This document shows, piece by piece, positions 43,333-53,740 of a DNA stretch of 64,000 nucleotides. Both the position numbers and the translations under genes were made by a program. The notes below the pieces were generated by a model. The model made no database searches. It saw nothing but the letters and a program-made list of their open reading frames with translations, and was not told the origin of the DNA. The stretch spans positions 2,480,001 through 2,544,000 of the forward strand of contig JANUWF010002421.1 of assembly GCA_026120185.1 (NCBI GenBank), in the 5' to 3' direction. Position 1 is the first letter of the stretch, and each line of letters begins with the position of its first letter. Source of the stretch: Voacanga thouarsii. Its lineage: Eukaryota; Streptophyta; Magnoliopsida; Gentianales; Apocynaceae.

Positions 43333-44714
43333 TGATGAGGGCAAAAATCACCATTATTTTTTTCTTTATTTGAGATTATTTTGAGATACTTTTGTTATAA
43401 TAACTAGGTATATTCCTTTCTAATTGACATTTTGCTTGTAAAATGTGTTTTTGATAAATTTGTGCAGATTTGAGTTGTTTTCGAGCAAAAATATAAAATT
43501 TCCAGAACAAACCTGACACCAAGCCTATCCAAGGGACTAGGTGTCAAGTCCATTCAGGTTAAATACCAAAAATAGAAAAGAACAGAACAGACCTGGCGTC
43601 AGGTGGGCCGACTGGACTCGGCGCTAGTTTCACTCTACTTTGAGGTGATTGTGCAAGAATTTGGTATTCTCCAAAGGATTTTGGTATTTTCTGAATCCTA
43701 CTCGGACTAGACTTCTCAAGTAACAAATTTTGGTGTTAAAGAGGCTTATAAATAAAAGAAAAACACAAGAGAAAAATGTGATTTGAAGGATCCAAGATAT
43801 CAATTCAATCACCTCTCAATGGAGTATTGTCAAAGGCGGTTTTCAAGAGAAGAAGAAGGGCTTATCTATTAGTTTTATCTTTTATCCTTTGTTTACTTTT
43901 CTAGAACAATGATGTGCTTAATATTTTTATTGTAATTGGATATTATTTTGGAGATTATAACTTTGAGTTATTTGAAATTTTTTATCAATCTACTATTATC
44001 TTTGGTGTTTGATTACTTGTTATCATTGGTTGTTGAAGCGAGTTCTTCTAATTGACTTGGAAAAACGATGTTAGAAATTTCATTACATTGATTTCGTATT
44101 TGTTACATTTTAATGGACTTGAATGATGAAGTTATGATTATATGACTGAGTAATCAAAGATTAGTTAATTTCATCTTGAACAAAGGATTGTTAGCAAATT
44201 TTAAGTTTATAAGGAATTGAACTTAATGTATGTTTTGATTATGTTAGCTTGATTAACAAATTTGTTAATATTAATCAAAATATAGTATTTCCATAGATTG
44301 ACAAACGAAGTGGAAATCTAAGTAGATTTATGAGTTAGGAAATTATAGAATTTTACTTTATATTCCTTCACGATTCCAAGATTACAATTGATTATGATGA
44401 ATGCTAAGTGATTCAATATTATGTTTTCAAGATAATTGTCTAGTTGCATGAAATTTTATTCTTAAGTTATATCTATTTTTATCTTTATTTATTTTCCTTT
44501 TTAGTCTCTTTTTATTTTATTGGCCAAACAATAAAGATTTGGGTAAAGTAATATGGAAGCTTATGTTCTCGTTGATTCGATACTTGCTATTCTCTATACT
44601 ATACGATGGCTATACTTACTCATATTTGCGGTTTTAGTAGTTGGCATTTTAATTAAATTTTGATTGATTGTATAATTTGTTAGTAATATTTTCTATACTA
44701 AAAAACACGCATCA
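43333..44714 (+). mobile_element. A LTR4
   Basis: 1382 bp, the same length as LTR3, ending ACACGCATCA with the canonical CA that LTR3 has lost. Followed by TTTTC at 44715-44719. It is the duplicated twin of LTR3. Confidence 0.85.
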
Positions 44715-44779
44715 TTTTCAAAATACAAAAATACATTGGACATTTTGGGCATTCATTCCAGCAATCTATCAGTTGCACT
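44715..44779 (-). promoter_or_regulatory. R 3' LTR start and polypurine tract
   Basis: On the minus strand the PPT 'agtgcaactgatagat' (44779-44764) precedes the LTR start TGCTGGAATGAATGCCC (44763). The LTR runs to 44715, where A is inserted, and resumes at 23754. The PPT has the same TGATA change as in C1. Confidence 0.75.
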
Positions 44780-45290
44780 AAATGGACTATGATAGTCCAT
44801 ATATACATACCCCTATGACATCTAAGTGTCTTTGAAACACCTTTTCTGTTAAAGGCTTGATAAATGGGTCTGCCAGATTGTTTGTAGAGGAAATCTGTTT
44901 AACCACTATCTCCCATTTTTAGATGAACTGCCAGATCAAGTGATACTTCCTCTCAATGTGACTGCCCTTTCTATGGTTTCTTGGCTCTTTACATTGTGAC
45001 ACAGCTCCAAAATTATTACAATACATAGTTACGGGCCTTTCCATCTGTGGGACAACTCTAAGTTCTGTGAGGAACTTTCCGAACCAAACTGCTTCTTTAG
45101 AAGCTTCTGAAGCTGCCACATACTTAACTTCTATGGTAGAATCAGTAATGTAAGATTGTTTAACACTCCTCGATGAAATAGTCCCTCCAGGTAAAGTGAA
45201 AATATATCCACTAGTGAATTTTCTCTTATCTTTATCCGCTGGAAGTTTGAGTTTGTGTAACTGGTAGGAACTAAGTCATCAGCCCTATAA
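44780..45290 (-). pseudogene. R RNase H
   Basis: Copia RNase H on the minus strand. The ORF 45119-44919 reads 'AASEASKEAVWFGKFLTEL', 'ERPVTMYCNNFGAV' and 'HIERKYHLIWQF'. Upstream (about 45290-45120) the 'YTDSDFQ' box reads YTNSNFQ and 'TSGY' is altered. Catalytic Asp residues are replaced by Asn in two places, so no RNA-degrading activity is expected. The sequence upstream of the ORF has stops. It is nearly identical to the copy at 40291-40660. Confidence 0.85.
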
Positions 45291-46230
45291 ATAAACATAT
45301 AATCCCTCATTCCATTTAGGTACTTGAGAATATTCTTTATAACTTGCCAATGTTTTTTCCCTAGGTTTGACTAATACCTGCTAACCGTGCCTACTATAAA
45401 ATAGATATCTGGCCTTGTATAAAGTATGGTATACGTGAGACTTCCCACTGCCGAGGTATAGGGAATCCTTCTCATCTTTTCCTTTTCTTTTTGTATCTTA
45501 GGACACTGCTTGGAAGATAAGGTCAATTCGTGCCTAAAGGGTATGATTGCCCCATTTTACTGATCCACGCTAAAATTAGCAAATATCTTGTCAATATAAG
45601 CAGATTGGGATATGCCTAACATTCTTTACTTCTTATCTCTAAGATATTTTATTCATGAATATAGCTAGTTTCTCCCATATATTTCATGCTAAATTGACTT
45701 GATAGCCAAAGCTTTATGAATGACAATGTCCTTACATCATTTTCCAAGAGTAGAATATCATCCACATAAAGTATATAAAAGATAAGTTATCGCCATCTAT
45801 TTTCCTATACACGCATAATTTATCCATGTTTTGTATGAATCCATAACAATTCACAGTCTCATCAAAACGTATGTTTTATTCTCGTGATGCTTGCTTAAGT
45901 CCATAAATGGACTTCTTAAGGTTATAGACCATATGCTATTGGCCTTTCACAACAAAGTCTTAAGGATGGGTTGTATAGATGTATTCTCTAAGATAGCTAT
46001 TAAGAAAGGCTATCTTGACATCCACTTGCCACATCCCAAATTTAATTGAGATACATAAACTCAATCTCGACATTTATTGCTTCTTGCTAATTATCCGCAT
46101 TAACATCAACAATAGCCTTATTGTATCTAGTGGGATTTTGTTCTTCATGGTCAAAGACTACCTTAAAGGCTTGCCCCATTCATCTTTTCAAAACCGCAAA
46201 TATCCTCACACTATGACGTAGTTCATTTTG
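45291..46230 (-). pseudogene. R reverse transcriptase
   Basis: Minus-strand translation gives the copia RT core in pieces. The catalytic box reads 'YVDDILLLEN' (YVDD codons at 45768-45757), intact. Upstream lies 'KSIYGLKQAS'-like sequence near 45900, then 'WQVDVKIAFLN'-like sequence near 46020. Downstream is 'TRPDIYF'-like sequence near 45415. Many stops and frame changes; the longest frame is under 70 codons. The duplication breakpoint at 45752 falls about five bases from the YVDD codons. Confidence 0.75.
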
Positions 46231-47250
46231 TATAGGAACATCTGGCTATGCCTCTTTATGTTCCTCAATTAGGGTACTAGAAATTGAAGTATCACTCAAC
46301 TTTTCTTCCAATTCTATCTTACTTGAAACCTTAATGGACATGATTTATCCATCCTCTAAATATCTAGTATGAGTACTAATAAGTACCTTTTGCTCTTGGT
46401 GATGATAAAAGTATCCACTCTTTATTACTTTTGGACTCCCTACGAAGTAGCACAATTTTAATTTTGGGTCTAGCTTACTTCTTTTCGTCAATCTATAAGT
46501 TAGGAAATCCTATACATTGAGATGATTTATAGTAGGCTTTCGTCTAGTCCACATCTCATAGGGTGTCGTAGGCACTGATTTGGAAGACACCAAGTTCAGG
46601 ATATATGTTGCTGCTTCAGAGCATATCCCCAAAAAGAAATAGGAAGAGTTACGTGACTCATCATGCTTCTGACCATTTTCATTAATGTTCTATTTCTTCT
46701 CTTAGCTACTCTATTCTACTAGGGAGTTCCAGGTGCAGTTAGCTAAGATACTATTCCCTGATATACTAAGTAGTCATTGAATTCACCAAGAAGATATTCT
46801 CCACCATGATTCGATTTTAACCCTTTGATTAATTTATCTATTTGACACTCTGCCTCAACCTTGAACTCCTTATTATCAAAGGAGTTAGACTTGTGCCTCA
46901 TTAAGTAAATATAACTAAATTGCATGTGATCATTTATGAATGTGATAAAGTACTTATAACATTCTCTAGCAGCTATAAATATAGGATCGCAAACATCAGC
47001 ATAAACTACCTCTAATATTTCCTTAGCCCTTCCTGTCTTTTGAGTAAAGGACCTTTTGGTCATTTTACTCATAAGACAAGATTCACATGAAAGCTATTCC
47101 TTCAATCTCAATGAGTTCAAAGACCCATTTGGTTTAATCTCTGAATTCGATTAGCATTTATATGTCCTAATCTTAAGTGCCATAAATATGAGTTATTTGA
47201 TATGGCTTTCTGTTCTTATCATTAAGTTCTATATGAGTATTATTTATTTG
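46231..47250 (-). pseudogene. R integrase
   Basis: The ORF 47072-46743 reads 'MSKMTKRSFTQKTGRAKEIL', 'YKYFITFINDHMQFSYIYLM' and 'LIKGLKSNHGGEYLLGEFND'. Upstream 'WHLRLGHINANRIQRL' and 'CESCLMSKM' give an apparently intact HHCC zinc finger. The first catalytic Asp (FTDD in C1) is Asn (FIND) and the second (SDRGGEY in C1) is also Asn (SNHGGEY). Both fit G-to-A changes. The 'PQQNG.AERRNRT' part (about 46700) is broken by stops. The protein would be catalytically dead even if read through. Confidence 0.85.
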
Positions 47251-47399
47251 ATAATTAATTGAATTAATATAAAAAAGATTCTCATACATGTTTTCAGAAT
47301 AAATTATATTTTCATTTCTACTGATTGAAATACCAGAACGGAAAGAAATAGAATATCCTTGATTAATTAGTCTTGAAACTGAAATCTAATTCTGTTTAA

Positions 47400-47640
47400 A
47401 ACTAAAATCATATAAAATATCTTTTAAAATTAAAACCTATAACAATTAAATAAAAGCTCCAAGTCTCCCACTGCTTCGGCCCACATATGTGCTCCATTGC
47501 CCACTCTAAGTTCATGCCCTTCTTTACTGAGTCGCCTTATCTTGCTGAAGCCCTGCAAAGAGTTATAGATGTGGTTAGTGGCTTCGAAATCAATAATTCA
47601 AGTGAATGATGATCTAACCATCAATATAGAATCTAGGTAC
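47400..47640 (-). pseudogene. R protease and GAG-pre-integrase start
   Basis: On the minus strand the protease active site DSGATNH is changed to DFEATNH (about 47600-47575), losing Ser and Gly. It is followed by 'IYNSLQGFSKIRRLSKEGHE' and 'LRVGNGAHMWA', which align with the C1 and C2 copies. Then 'DILYD...' and 'NQISVSRLINQGYSISF'-like remnants with stops. Non-functional. Confidence 0.75.
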
Positions 47641-48460
47641 AGAGTAATACCTGAAGAGAACTTGGCCAAGAAGTTTGGACAATCCTTTTGAAGTGCCATT
47701 TCTTGCCACATGTGCAACACTTGCCATTGGACTTGCCATTGGGTTTGGATAGATCAAGCTTTGATCCCTTAGATTAGGCCCCCGCATTATTCTGGGCCTT
47801 CGTTTTCTTGAACTTTTTGGACTGGGCCTCAATTTTAGAAGATGAACCAGAACGAGTAATGAAAATCCTTAACTGAAACTTCATAATTTTCTTAGCAGCC
47901 TGCAGTTCTTTAATTAACTCAGTCAAAGATATACTCAACTTGTTCATGTTATAGTTTAACTTGATTTAATATTATAAATTTGGCAAAGTCTTAAGAACCA
48001 TGTCAATTTAGCTTTCAGCTTCAATTGTTACCCCTTAGGACCTTAGCTTTTTTGAAGTGAACAATCATCTTGAGCATATGCTCGCGAATCGATGCCCCCT
48101 CAGCCATCCTAGTATTCCTGATTGCCCTAAGAGCTTCTTGCCTTACGGACCAGCTCTTGTCAACAAACATGGTGCGCAAGATACATTGATATCATTTGCA
48201 GTACGCATGTTTTCTTGCTTAGACTAGAGAACATTGGACATAGAAGCTAACATATAGCATCTAGCCATTTCATCAGCTTTTCTCCATGTCTTCTCAGCCT
48301 CACGATCCTGGTCAGTGGAATCTTTTCAAATTTCACGATAGGGGCTGGTCAGAACATATTTGTACTCCTCCACAGTGAGTACTATGTTCAGATTCCTTTT
48401 CCAATCTATATAGTTAGGTCCAATTAACTTATTCTCTTTTGAGAATAATGGACAAATGAC
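47641..48460 (-). pseudogene. R gag
   Basis: Minus-strand gag of the C1/C2 type: 'NYIDWKRNLNIVLTVEEYKY'-like start near 48420, 'AEGASIREHMLKM' near 48090-48060, 'SLTELIKELQAAKKI' near 47940-47880, and a zinc knuckle CCTCGKKWHF near 47715 that keeps three ligands before a frameshift. The apparent ORF 47832-47614 is an out-of-frame shadow of this knuckle region. Several stops and at least two frameshifts. Confidence 0.75.
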
Positions 48461-49659
48461 TGAAACTAGACATTTTTGTTGATTGGAAAAGAAACTTCTT
48501 TAAAAAATAAGTTTATTTTTGGGAAAACATATAAAATGCACATTTAAAACGCCATATTATTTCCATGATATGGTTAAGCTATTAAAATCATTATCAAAAA
48601 ATATGAAAATTTTCACTCTTAGAAAAATTGATAGAGTTTCGTAAGAAGCTTAATAATTTTCTAAGTTAAGTGTATAACCATCACAAATTAAACTTCCTTA
48701 ATTAGTAATGATCCAGAAATAGTTCTATCGATAGGATAGTCACTACTCTCACCACATACAGATAATCCAGTATTAATGCCTCCAATGATAGGTTGGCCGA
48801 CACTAAGACATATCCTAGGCTTTAATTATAATTGCTCCATTAGTTCTAGATTCTCATGGAAATCCATCTAATAGGGGGTCATGCTCAGGATGACGCAAGG
48901 ATAATCACAATCTCTAATAGGAACCTGTGATGGAAGCCATGGGGCCATTAGAACCCCTCCCCCACTTAATCTTTTTAGAAAAAATAGGTTTTTGGAAAAA
49001 GAGTTTCTTTAAAATTTAATTGGTTTTTATTAACTTTAGTGAAAACTAAGAAATTCAACCATTATTATCTATATTGAGGATAAAACTCTTTAAGAGAATA
49101 AAGTATGAATTTTTATTTCACTACTTAAGTTAAAACCATTTTTCTAGGAACTAAATTTAAAATATTTAAATTCAAAATTATTCTCCATGTCAAGAATAAA
49201 ACCCTTTGGAAGAATAAACCATGGGTTTATTTTTTTCCTTAATTATTTTTAGAGAAAAATTAATTTCTCAAAATACCTTTGTGCATTTGATCACCAAATT
49301 AAATAAAATAGATATGCTAAAAAATAAATGTTTTATATACTATTCTAACCTTTAATTCTTATGTGACTAAATAATGGATTAGGCATCACAATAATAATAA
49401 AATTAAAATAGTCTTATTTAATCCTAAGGTGGTTCTATCTTTACTAACTGTTTTCATGCAAAATTATTTAATACAACAAATAAACCATTGCAAGAAAATA
49501 AGCTCGTGTGATATGAGACCCGAAAAGGGGGAAAAATTACAAGGAAAAACAAAGTCTTCAGATTGCCCGAACTGAGCTGGATTAGAACTGCCTGAACCAA
49601 AAAGAACCTGATTCACTTTTCGCCCGAAAACAGCTACAGCATTAATGAAGCTTGTCGCA

Positions 49660-49805
49660 ATTTTGGGAACAACAAACAGAAGAGCTGGCCATAGTTGGCT
49701 GAAGCCAGCCACGGCTAGCCAGCAGCTAGTCATAGCTTTAGGGAGATGAATCTCCTAATCTAGCCGCAGCTAGCATGCCAGCCAGCCAGCCGTAGCTGGG
49801 TCTTC
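49660..49805 (-). other. AGCC-rich patch in R leader
   Basis: Repeated 'agccagcc', 'ctagccagcagctag' and 'tagccgcagctagc' with short inverted repeats (TGGCT-GA-AGCCA at about 49695-49706), about 55% GC inside AT-rich DNA. It corresponds in position to the C2 patch 59680-59970. Confidence 0.5.
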
Positions 49806-50069
49806 TGCTCCAGCACTATTTTCATTCTTCTCCATTTTTCTTCTGTTTTCTTTGCAGGAAGTTTTGTGTGTTGATCCAGGCACCATTTTTTGTTTTAGGA
49901 ATTCGTAAATAAAATTGAAATACAACATCAATTGCCTATGCCTTTCAAAACGAGGCATACACAAAATCTACCCATACAAAAAAATCACGACTGATCTATA
50001 TAATTACAAAGATCATATTTTTATTAGCAAAAGAACTATATTTTTTCGGTTACTAACACTAAGCATAAT

Positions 50070-51605
50070 TGATGCGTATTTATGTGGGTATAAAAATCCT
50101 ATAAAAATAAGCACATTCCCAATCAAGTTTAAATTAAAATGTTAACCCCAAATTACACATATGACCAAGCGTACTCATCATTAACATAGCATAGGGTTCA
50201 AACGAGTGTTGATCCTCCAGGAACAAGTAGACATTAATCCCTTTTCTTTCATTATTTAACCGACTCAATAACGTGAAAAATAAAACAAAAAATAAATAAA
50301 AACAAAAATATATACATGTTAAGGATGGAGAAGTATGTAACTTAAACCATTATTTTGACAAACATGATCTTAAAGTACCTAATCATTATCATAATTAATT
50401 ATTCCCTTGGCACCATGAAGGATTAAGATAGATTCACTTCTTTGGTCAATCCATGAAATCACTATCCTCTAGAGAAATTAGCATCACTTGGTCTGTCTCA
50501 ACTAATTCATCCAAAAGACGTATTAAACACAATCCCTGATTAAATTTCCTTGGTTTAGCAAATTTAAAGCATAAAATTAATCAATGAATCCTTGGTCTGG
50601 CAGACATCAATTAACCTTTAATTACTCAATCCTCAGCAATTAACCTCTTTGGTCTAGCAAGTTAACAGTCAATAAATATGAATTTAATCAATTGCAACTA
50701 CCATCAACCTCTTTGGTCTAGCAAGTTAATGAAAAGAAACAACCAACTAATCTCATAATACCCCCAAATAATTAAATACCAAGAAAAACAACCAATTAAT
50801 CAAAAGATCAAATAACTCTAAAAATTATAAATACCTAAAACAATGTCAAATTACAATAAAACAATTAACATATCATTGTTCAAGAAAAAGAAAACAAAGT
50901 AAAAGAAAGCACTCATAGGCAAACCTCCATCTTCTTCCTTTGAAGACCTTCTTTCACAACCCTCCTTGAATTGGAGAATTTCTCCTTTGATTTAAGCGAT
51001 GTTCTATGATGATCAATGAATTCTCCCATTTTCTCTTGTGTTTTCCATCTATTTATAGGCTTAGGAAGTATCTAAACTCGTTGGTACAAGGGTCTTGGCC
51101 GAGTAGAAGTAGGAAGATACTAAACTCCACAAATTACTAAAAACCGCATGCAAAAATCAAGATCCCGTCTTTTCCTCAGGGCACAACTGGTGCCGCCTAG
51201 GCTGCTGGAGCCGGCGTCAGTTGTGTTCAATTTCTCCTGTTGTTCACCGATTTTTTCTTTGATTTTCACGCAATGTTGTCCAGAGTGCAGCCAGCGCCAC
51301 CTTGGCTACTGGAGCCGATGCCGGTTCAGTTCTGTTCCGGTCTCGTTTCAACAATTTTTCGTCGCTTCGAAGTTCATGTTATCAGCGCATGGCCTACGCC
51401 GGTTCCTCTATCCTAGCCGGGGCCGTCTCTATTCTGTTTTGAACGTTGTTGCTTCGTTTTACCCCTAAAATCTGAAATAATGCACAGAATACCTTTCCAA
51501 GGGTAAAATATCAAATATGAAGGAATATGACTAGTTATTAAACAAAATATATCACAAAAGACCCTCAAATAACAATGAAAAATATGACTAATTTAGCCCC
51601 TATCA
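50070..51605 (-). mobile_element. Solo LTR of the B family
   Basis: 1536 bp. On the minus strand it starts TGATAGGGGCTAAATTAG and ends AAATACGCATCA. Perfect 5-bp target-site duplication ATAAT at 50065-50069 and 51606-51610. A TATA box (minus strand) is at 51057-51050. Homologous to the LTRs of B, with the same 'ggtctagcaagttaa' repeats and 'gccggcgtcag' patches. No internal sequence adjoins, so it is a solo LTR. Confidence 0.92.
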
Positions 51606-51627
51606 ATAATCCTAGATTATAACCTGT

Positions 51628-51638
51628 CTCTGATACCA
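51628..51638 (-). promoter_or_regulatory. R primer-binding site
   Basis: Plus strand 'ctctgatacca' is the complement of TGGTATCAGAG, the initiator tRNA-Met PBS of copia elements, two bases from the LTR. Confidence 0.85.
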
Positions 51639-51640
51639 CT

Positions 51641-53423
51641 TGTAGGACCGCAAGAAAATAAACACGTAGTGGAAATTGCAATTTAAAAAAAAAATCCCAA
51701 GCAAAAGTCTAGGAATACTTACTTTTAGGGCATTTTACTTAAATAATCAGAGTTGGATTCGGGTTTGATGATGCGTCCTGAACTGGAACGTTTACTTGTT
51801 CCACTGGTATATTAGTTAACCGTCGGCTCTTTCGCATCTAACACTTTACGTATTTGCTAGCTCTTAACCTTCTAGAGTATTCTTGAACCTCCCACAGACT
51901 TCAACCAGTGAGAGTAGAACTAGGATGAAGAAGATTAGAAGAAAAATGGAAGAGACTAAAGGTAAAGGAAAAACCAAAGAAAGAAAAACGAAAACCGGTG
52001 GCTTTTGTTTTAATAGAAACACTGAAAGGTTTTTTTTGCTGTCACTATGTGTATATCGGTCAACCAATCCATAGACACACGTGAAGCACTTTTATTTAAC
52101 TGCATAGCTTTCCTTTTCCTATTCAAACAATATCACTGAAATTATTATTATTTTTCTTATTTTCTTTTCCTTCTCAATGGAGGCTCCCTAGGATTCCTAA
52201 ATATTCTTAAGCCGTCACAACATCCTGGTGGGCCAAGGTTTTTCTTAATTATTCTAAGAGTAATTAAATTAACTATTTTATTGATTAATTATTCTACTTG
52301 GGCCTAATATAAAATTACCAAAGATAATTAATTAATAAACCAATTTAATTAAATTGACCCACTTAATTATTCTAGCCTAAATTAATAATTAATTGGACTT
52401 TTAGAATAATTCTTCCAATAATAAATTCATCCAAATAGCCTATATAGTAAATAAATTTATTAAGGTTATTTGAGCTACTCTCGGGGACCAAAAGACATTA
52501 TTCTTGATTGTTAAAATGATCAAAATACCCCTGCTAACAAATAGGTGTATTTTATCATTTTAAATATTCTATTTATCACCATATGAAAATATTGACCCCG
52601 AGAATAATATTATAAGTGCAGTGTCTTTGATCTATAGGTGTAACGATAAAAATATCCTTCTACATAACACCTATAATTGAAATCGGAAAAAATGCACTAA
52701 CACCTTTCTCAATAACATCTACCATCCTTTGATTGCTAGTCTGATAATCTATAACTTCCAATATGTATCTGCTTATCACAGGAAACTCCCTAAAAGTGTA
52801 CATACTTAGTCATGTTTCCTAGGGCCTTAAATTATTTAGACTATCCTGGATAATCACAATGGGGTGATTTCTTCACATAATGAAGTTAGAAATTCTATTG
52901 TATTTGTCTATCTTATTGGCCTTGTGATAAGACCTTACCCAATATACATCAAAATGTATAAGTTTAGCTTCACCAGACTACCAACTTATACTCAAGTCTT
53001 AGGACGCTCGTCCATGTAGTAGTTGCGATAAACCAATCTTTATTTATTTTAGTACTTTTATAAAGATTATTATTGCTTGGTCCACTTCTTTGTGTTCCAA
53101 ATACGCTTACACTATTGGTGTGAGTGGACTACTCACTAGTTAAAAGTAAATCATTTTCCATTTAGAAACCATAGTGTAATGATCCAAACATTGATGAAGT
53201 GCCTAGCTCCATCAATTGATCACGAACATTTTTTTGCTTATGTGTTAGTAGCTTAGAATCTACACTTTACTGTGAAAGCACGACCAAATTACGTAGTTTA
53301 CTTACTAACATATTGAGACCTTAATGTGAAATATATGTAAATAAACAAACATTAATAAATGAAACTTTTATTAATTTTCAAAATACAGAAATACATAAGT
53401 CATTTTGAGCATACATTTCAATA
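51641..53423 (-). mobile_element. R 5' LTR
   Basis: 1783 bp. On the minus strand it starts 'TATTGAAATGTATGCTC' (canonical TGTTG, mutated) at 53423 and ends GCGGTCCTACA at 51641, next to the PBS. Its inner end abuts the R leader. Its outer end abuts the Athila-like pol H. It shows where the A array would sit in an unbroken LTR ('cttttattaattttcaaaatac', 53365). Confidence 0.85.
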
Positions 53424-53740
53424 TAATCCTTGGGCAAAAGCAACGGAAGAGCTTTTAGCCAACATATTATGCAAGCAAAACTCTTATTGATGTGCAAAAG
53501 AACTACACCACTAAGGAAAAAAAGTTGCTTGCTATAGTATTTGCTTTTAATAAATTTTGTCCTTGCGTTATTTTGTCTAAAGTGATTATATACAGTGACC
53601 ATTCTATTTTGAAATATCTTCTTGCTAAGTATGATTCTAAACTTATACTAAATAAGATGGGTGTTGCTTTTACACGAATTTCTTTTGGGGATTACAGATA
53701 AAAGGGGAACTAAAAATCTTGCCGGAGATCATTTATCCAA
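53424..53740 (+). pseudogene. H: Athila-like RNase H remnant
   Basis: Begins in the RT-RNase H connection: after a stop-broken 'KSF' stretch it reads 'PTYYASKTLIDVQKNYTTKE' and 'KKLLAIVFAFNKF', then 'VIIYSDHSILKYLLAK', the gypsy RNase H with the DHS motif kept. A frameshift near 53660 moves on to 'DKRGTKNLAGDHLSKL' in the next frame, the usual end of RNase H. RT upstream is missing where R's LTR abuts, so H is truncated or interrupted here. Confidence 0.8.

Larger units (their letters stand above)
23755..44714 (+). mobile_element. A: multi-LTR array of a non-autonomous gypsy family
   Basis: LTR1 (23755-25134), INT1, LTR2 (27833-36038, interrupted), INT2, LTR3 (38705-40086), a copia fragment, INT3 and LTR4 (43333-44714). 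LTRs are about 1380 bp and start TGAT(A/G)AGGGG-like, ending ACGCAT(C/T)A. TTTTC flanks LTR1 on the left and both LTR3 and LTR4 on the right, so LTR1 to LTR3 was one insertion in R's LTR. INT regions of ~2.7 kb have a tRNA-Asp-type PBS and a PPT but no protease, RT, RNase H or integrase. The element must have moved with enzymes from a partner. Confidence 0.85.
36535..45752 (+). repeat. Direct tandem duplication of ~4.6 kb
   Basis: 36535-41125 and 41126/41151-45752 are two copies of one segment: late INT, LTR, TTTTC and about 1 kb of R (LTR tip, PPT, RNase H, part of RT). The offset is 4616 bases at its start and 4628 at the LTRs. By eye the copies are about 97-98% identical. The junction 'gagta|attaccc' at 41125 joins R's RT, just short of its YVDD codons, to the A-family ORF with only 'ta' shared. 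Confidence 0.9.
48461..51627 (-). other. R leader (split by a solo LTR)
   Basis: Long untranslated leader between gag and PBS: 48461-50069 and 51606-51627 once the solo LTR 50070-51605 is removed, about 1.6 kb, the same length as in C2. It has a GC-rich, AGCC-rich patch at 49660-49805 where C2 has its GC-rich hairpin cluster. ORFs at 49464-49733 and 49770-49964 fall in this patch and lack support. Confidence 0.65.
22605..53423 (-). mobile_element. R: reverse-strand Ty1/copia element split by nested insertions
   Basis: Read on the minus strand: 5' LTR (53423-51641), PBS, leader (split by a solo LTR), gag, protease, integrase, RT, RNase H, PPT, 3' LTR (44763-44715 plus 23754-22605). The A array (23755-44714) sits inside the 3' LTR. 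The distal ~550 bases of the 3' LTR are missing at 22605. The two LTRs match in order ('attcctaaatat', 'aggtttttctta', 'atctaccatcctt', 'ttcaaaatac'). All coding parts are degenerate. Confidence 0.85.

Noticed and set aside
47614..47832. 72-codon minus-strand ORF as a separate protein
   Set aside because: It is an out-of-frame reading of the R gag zinc-knuckle region.
49464..49964. ORFs in the R leader as genes
   Set aside because: They fall in an AGCC-rich untranslated patch and have no recognisable family or counterpart in C2.
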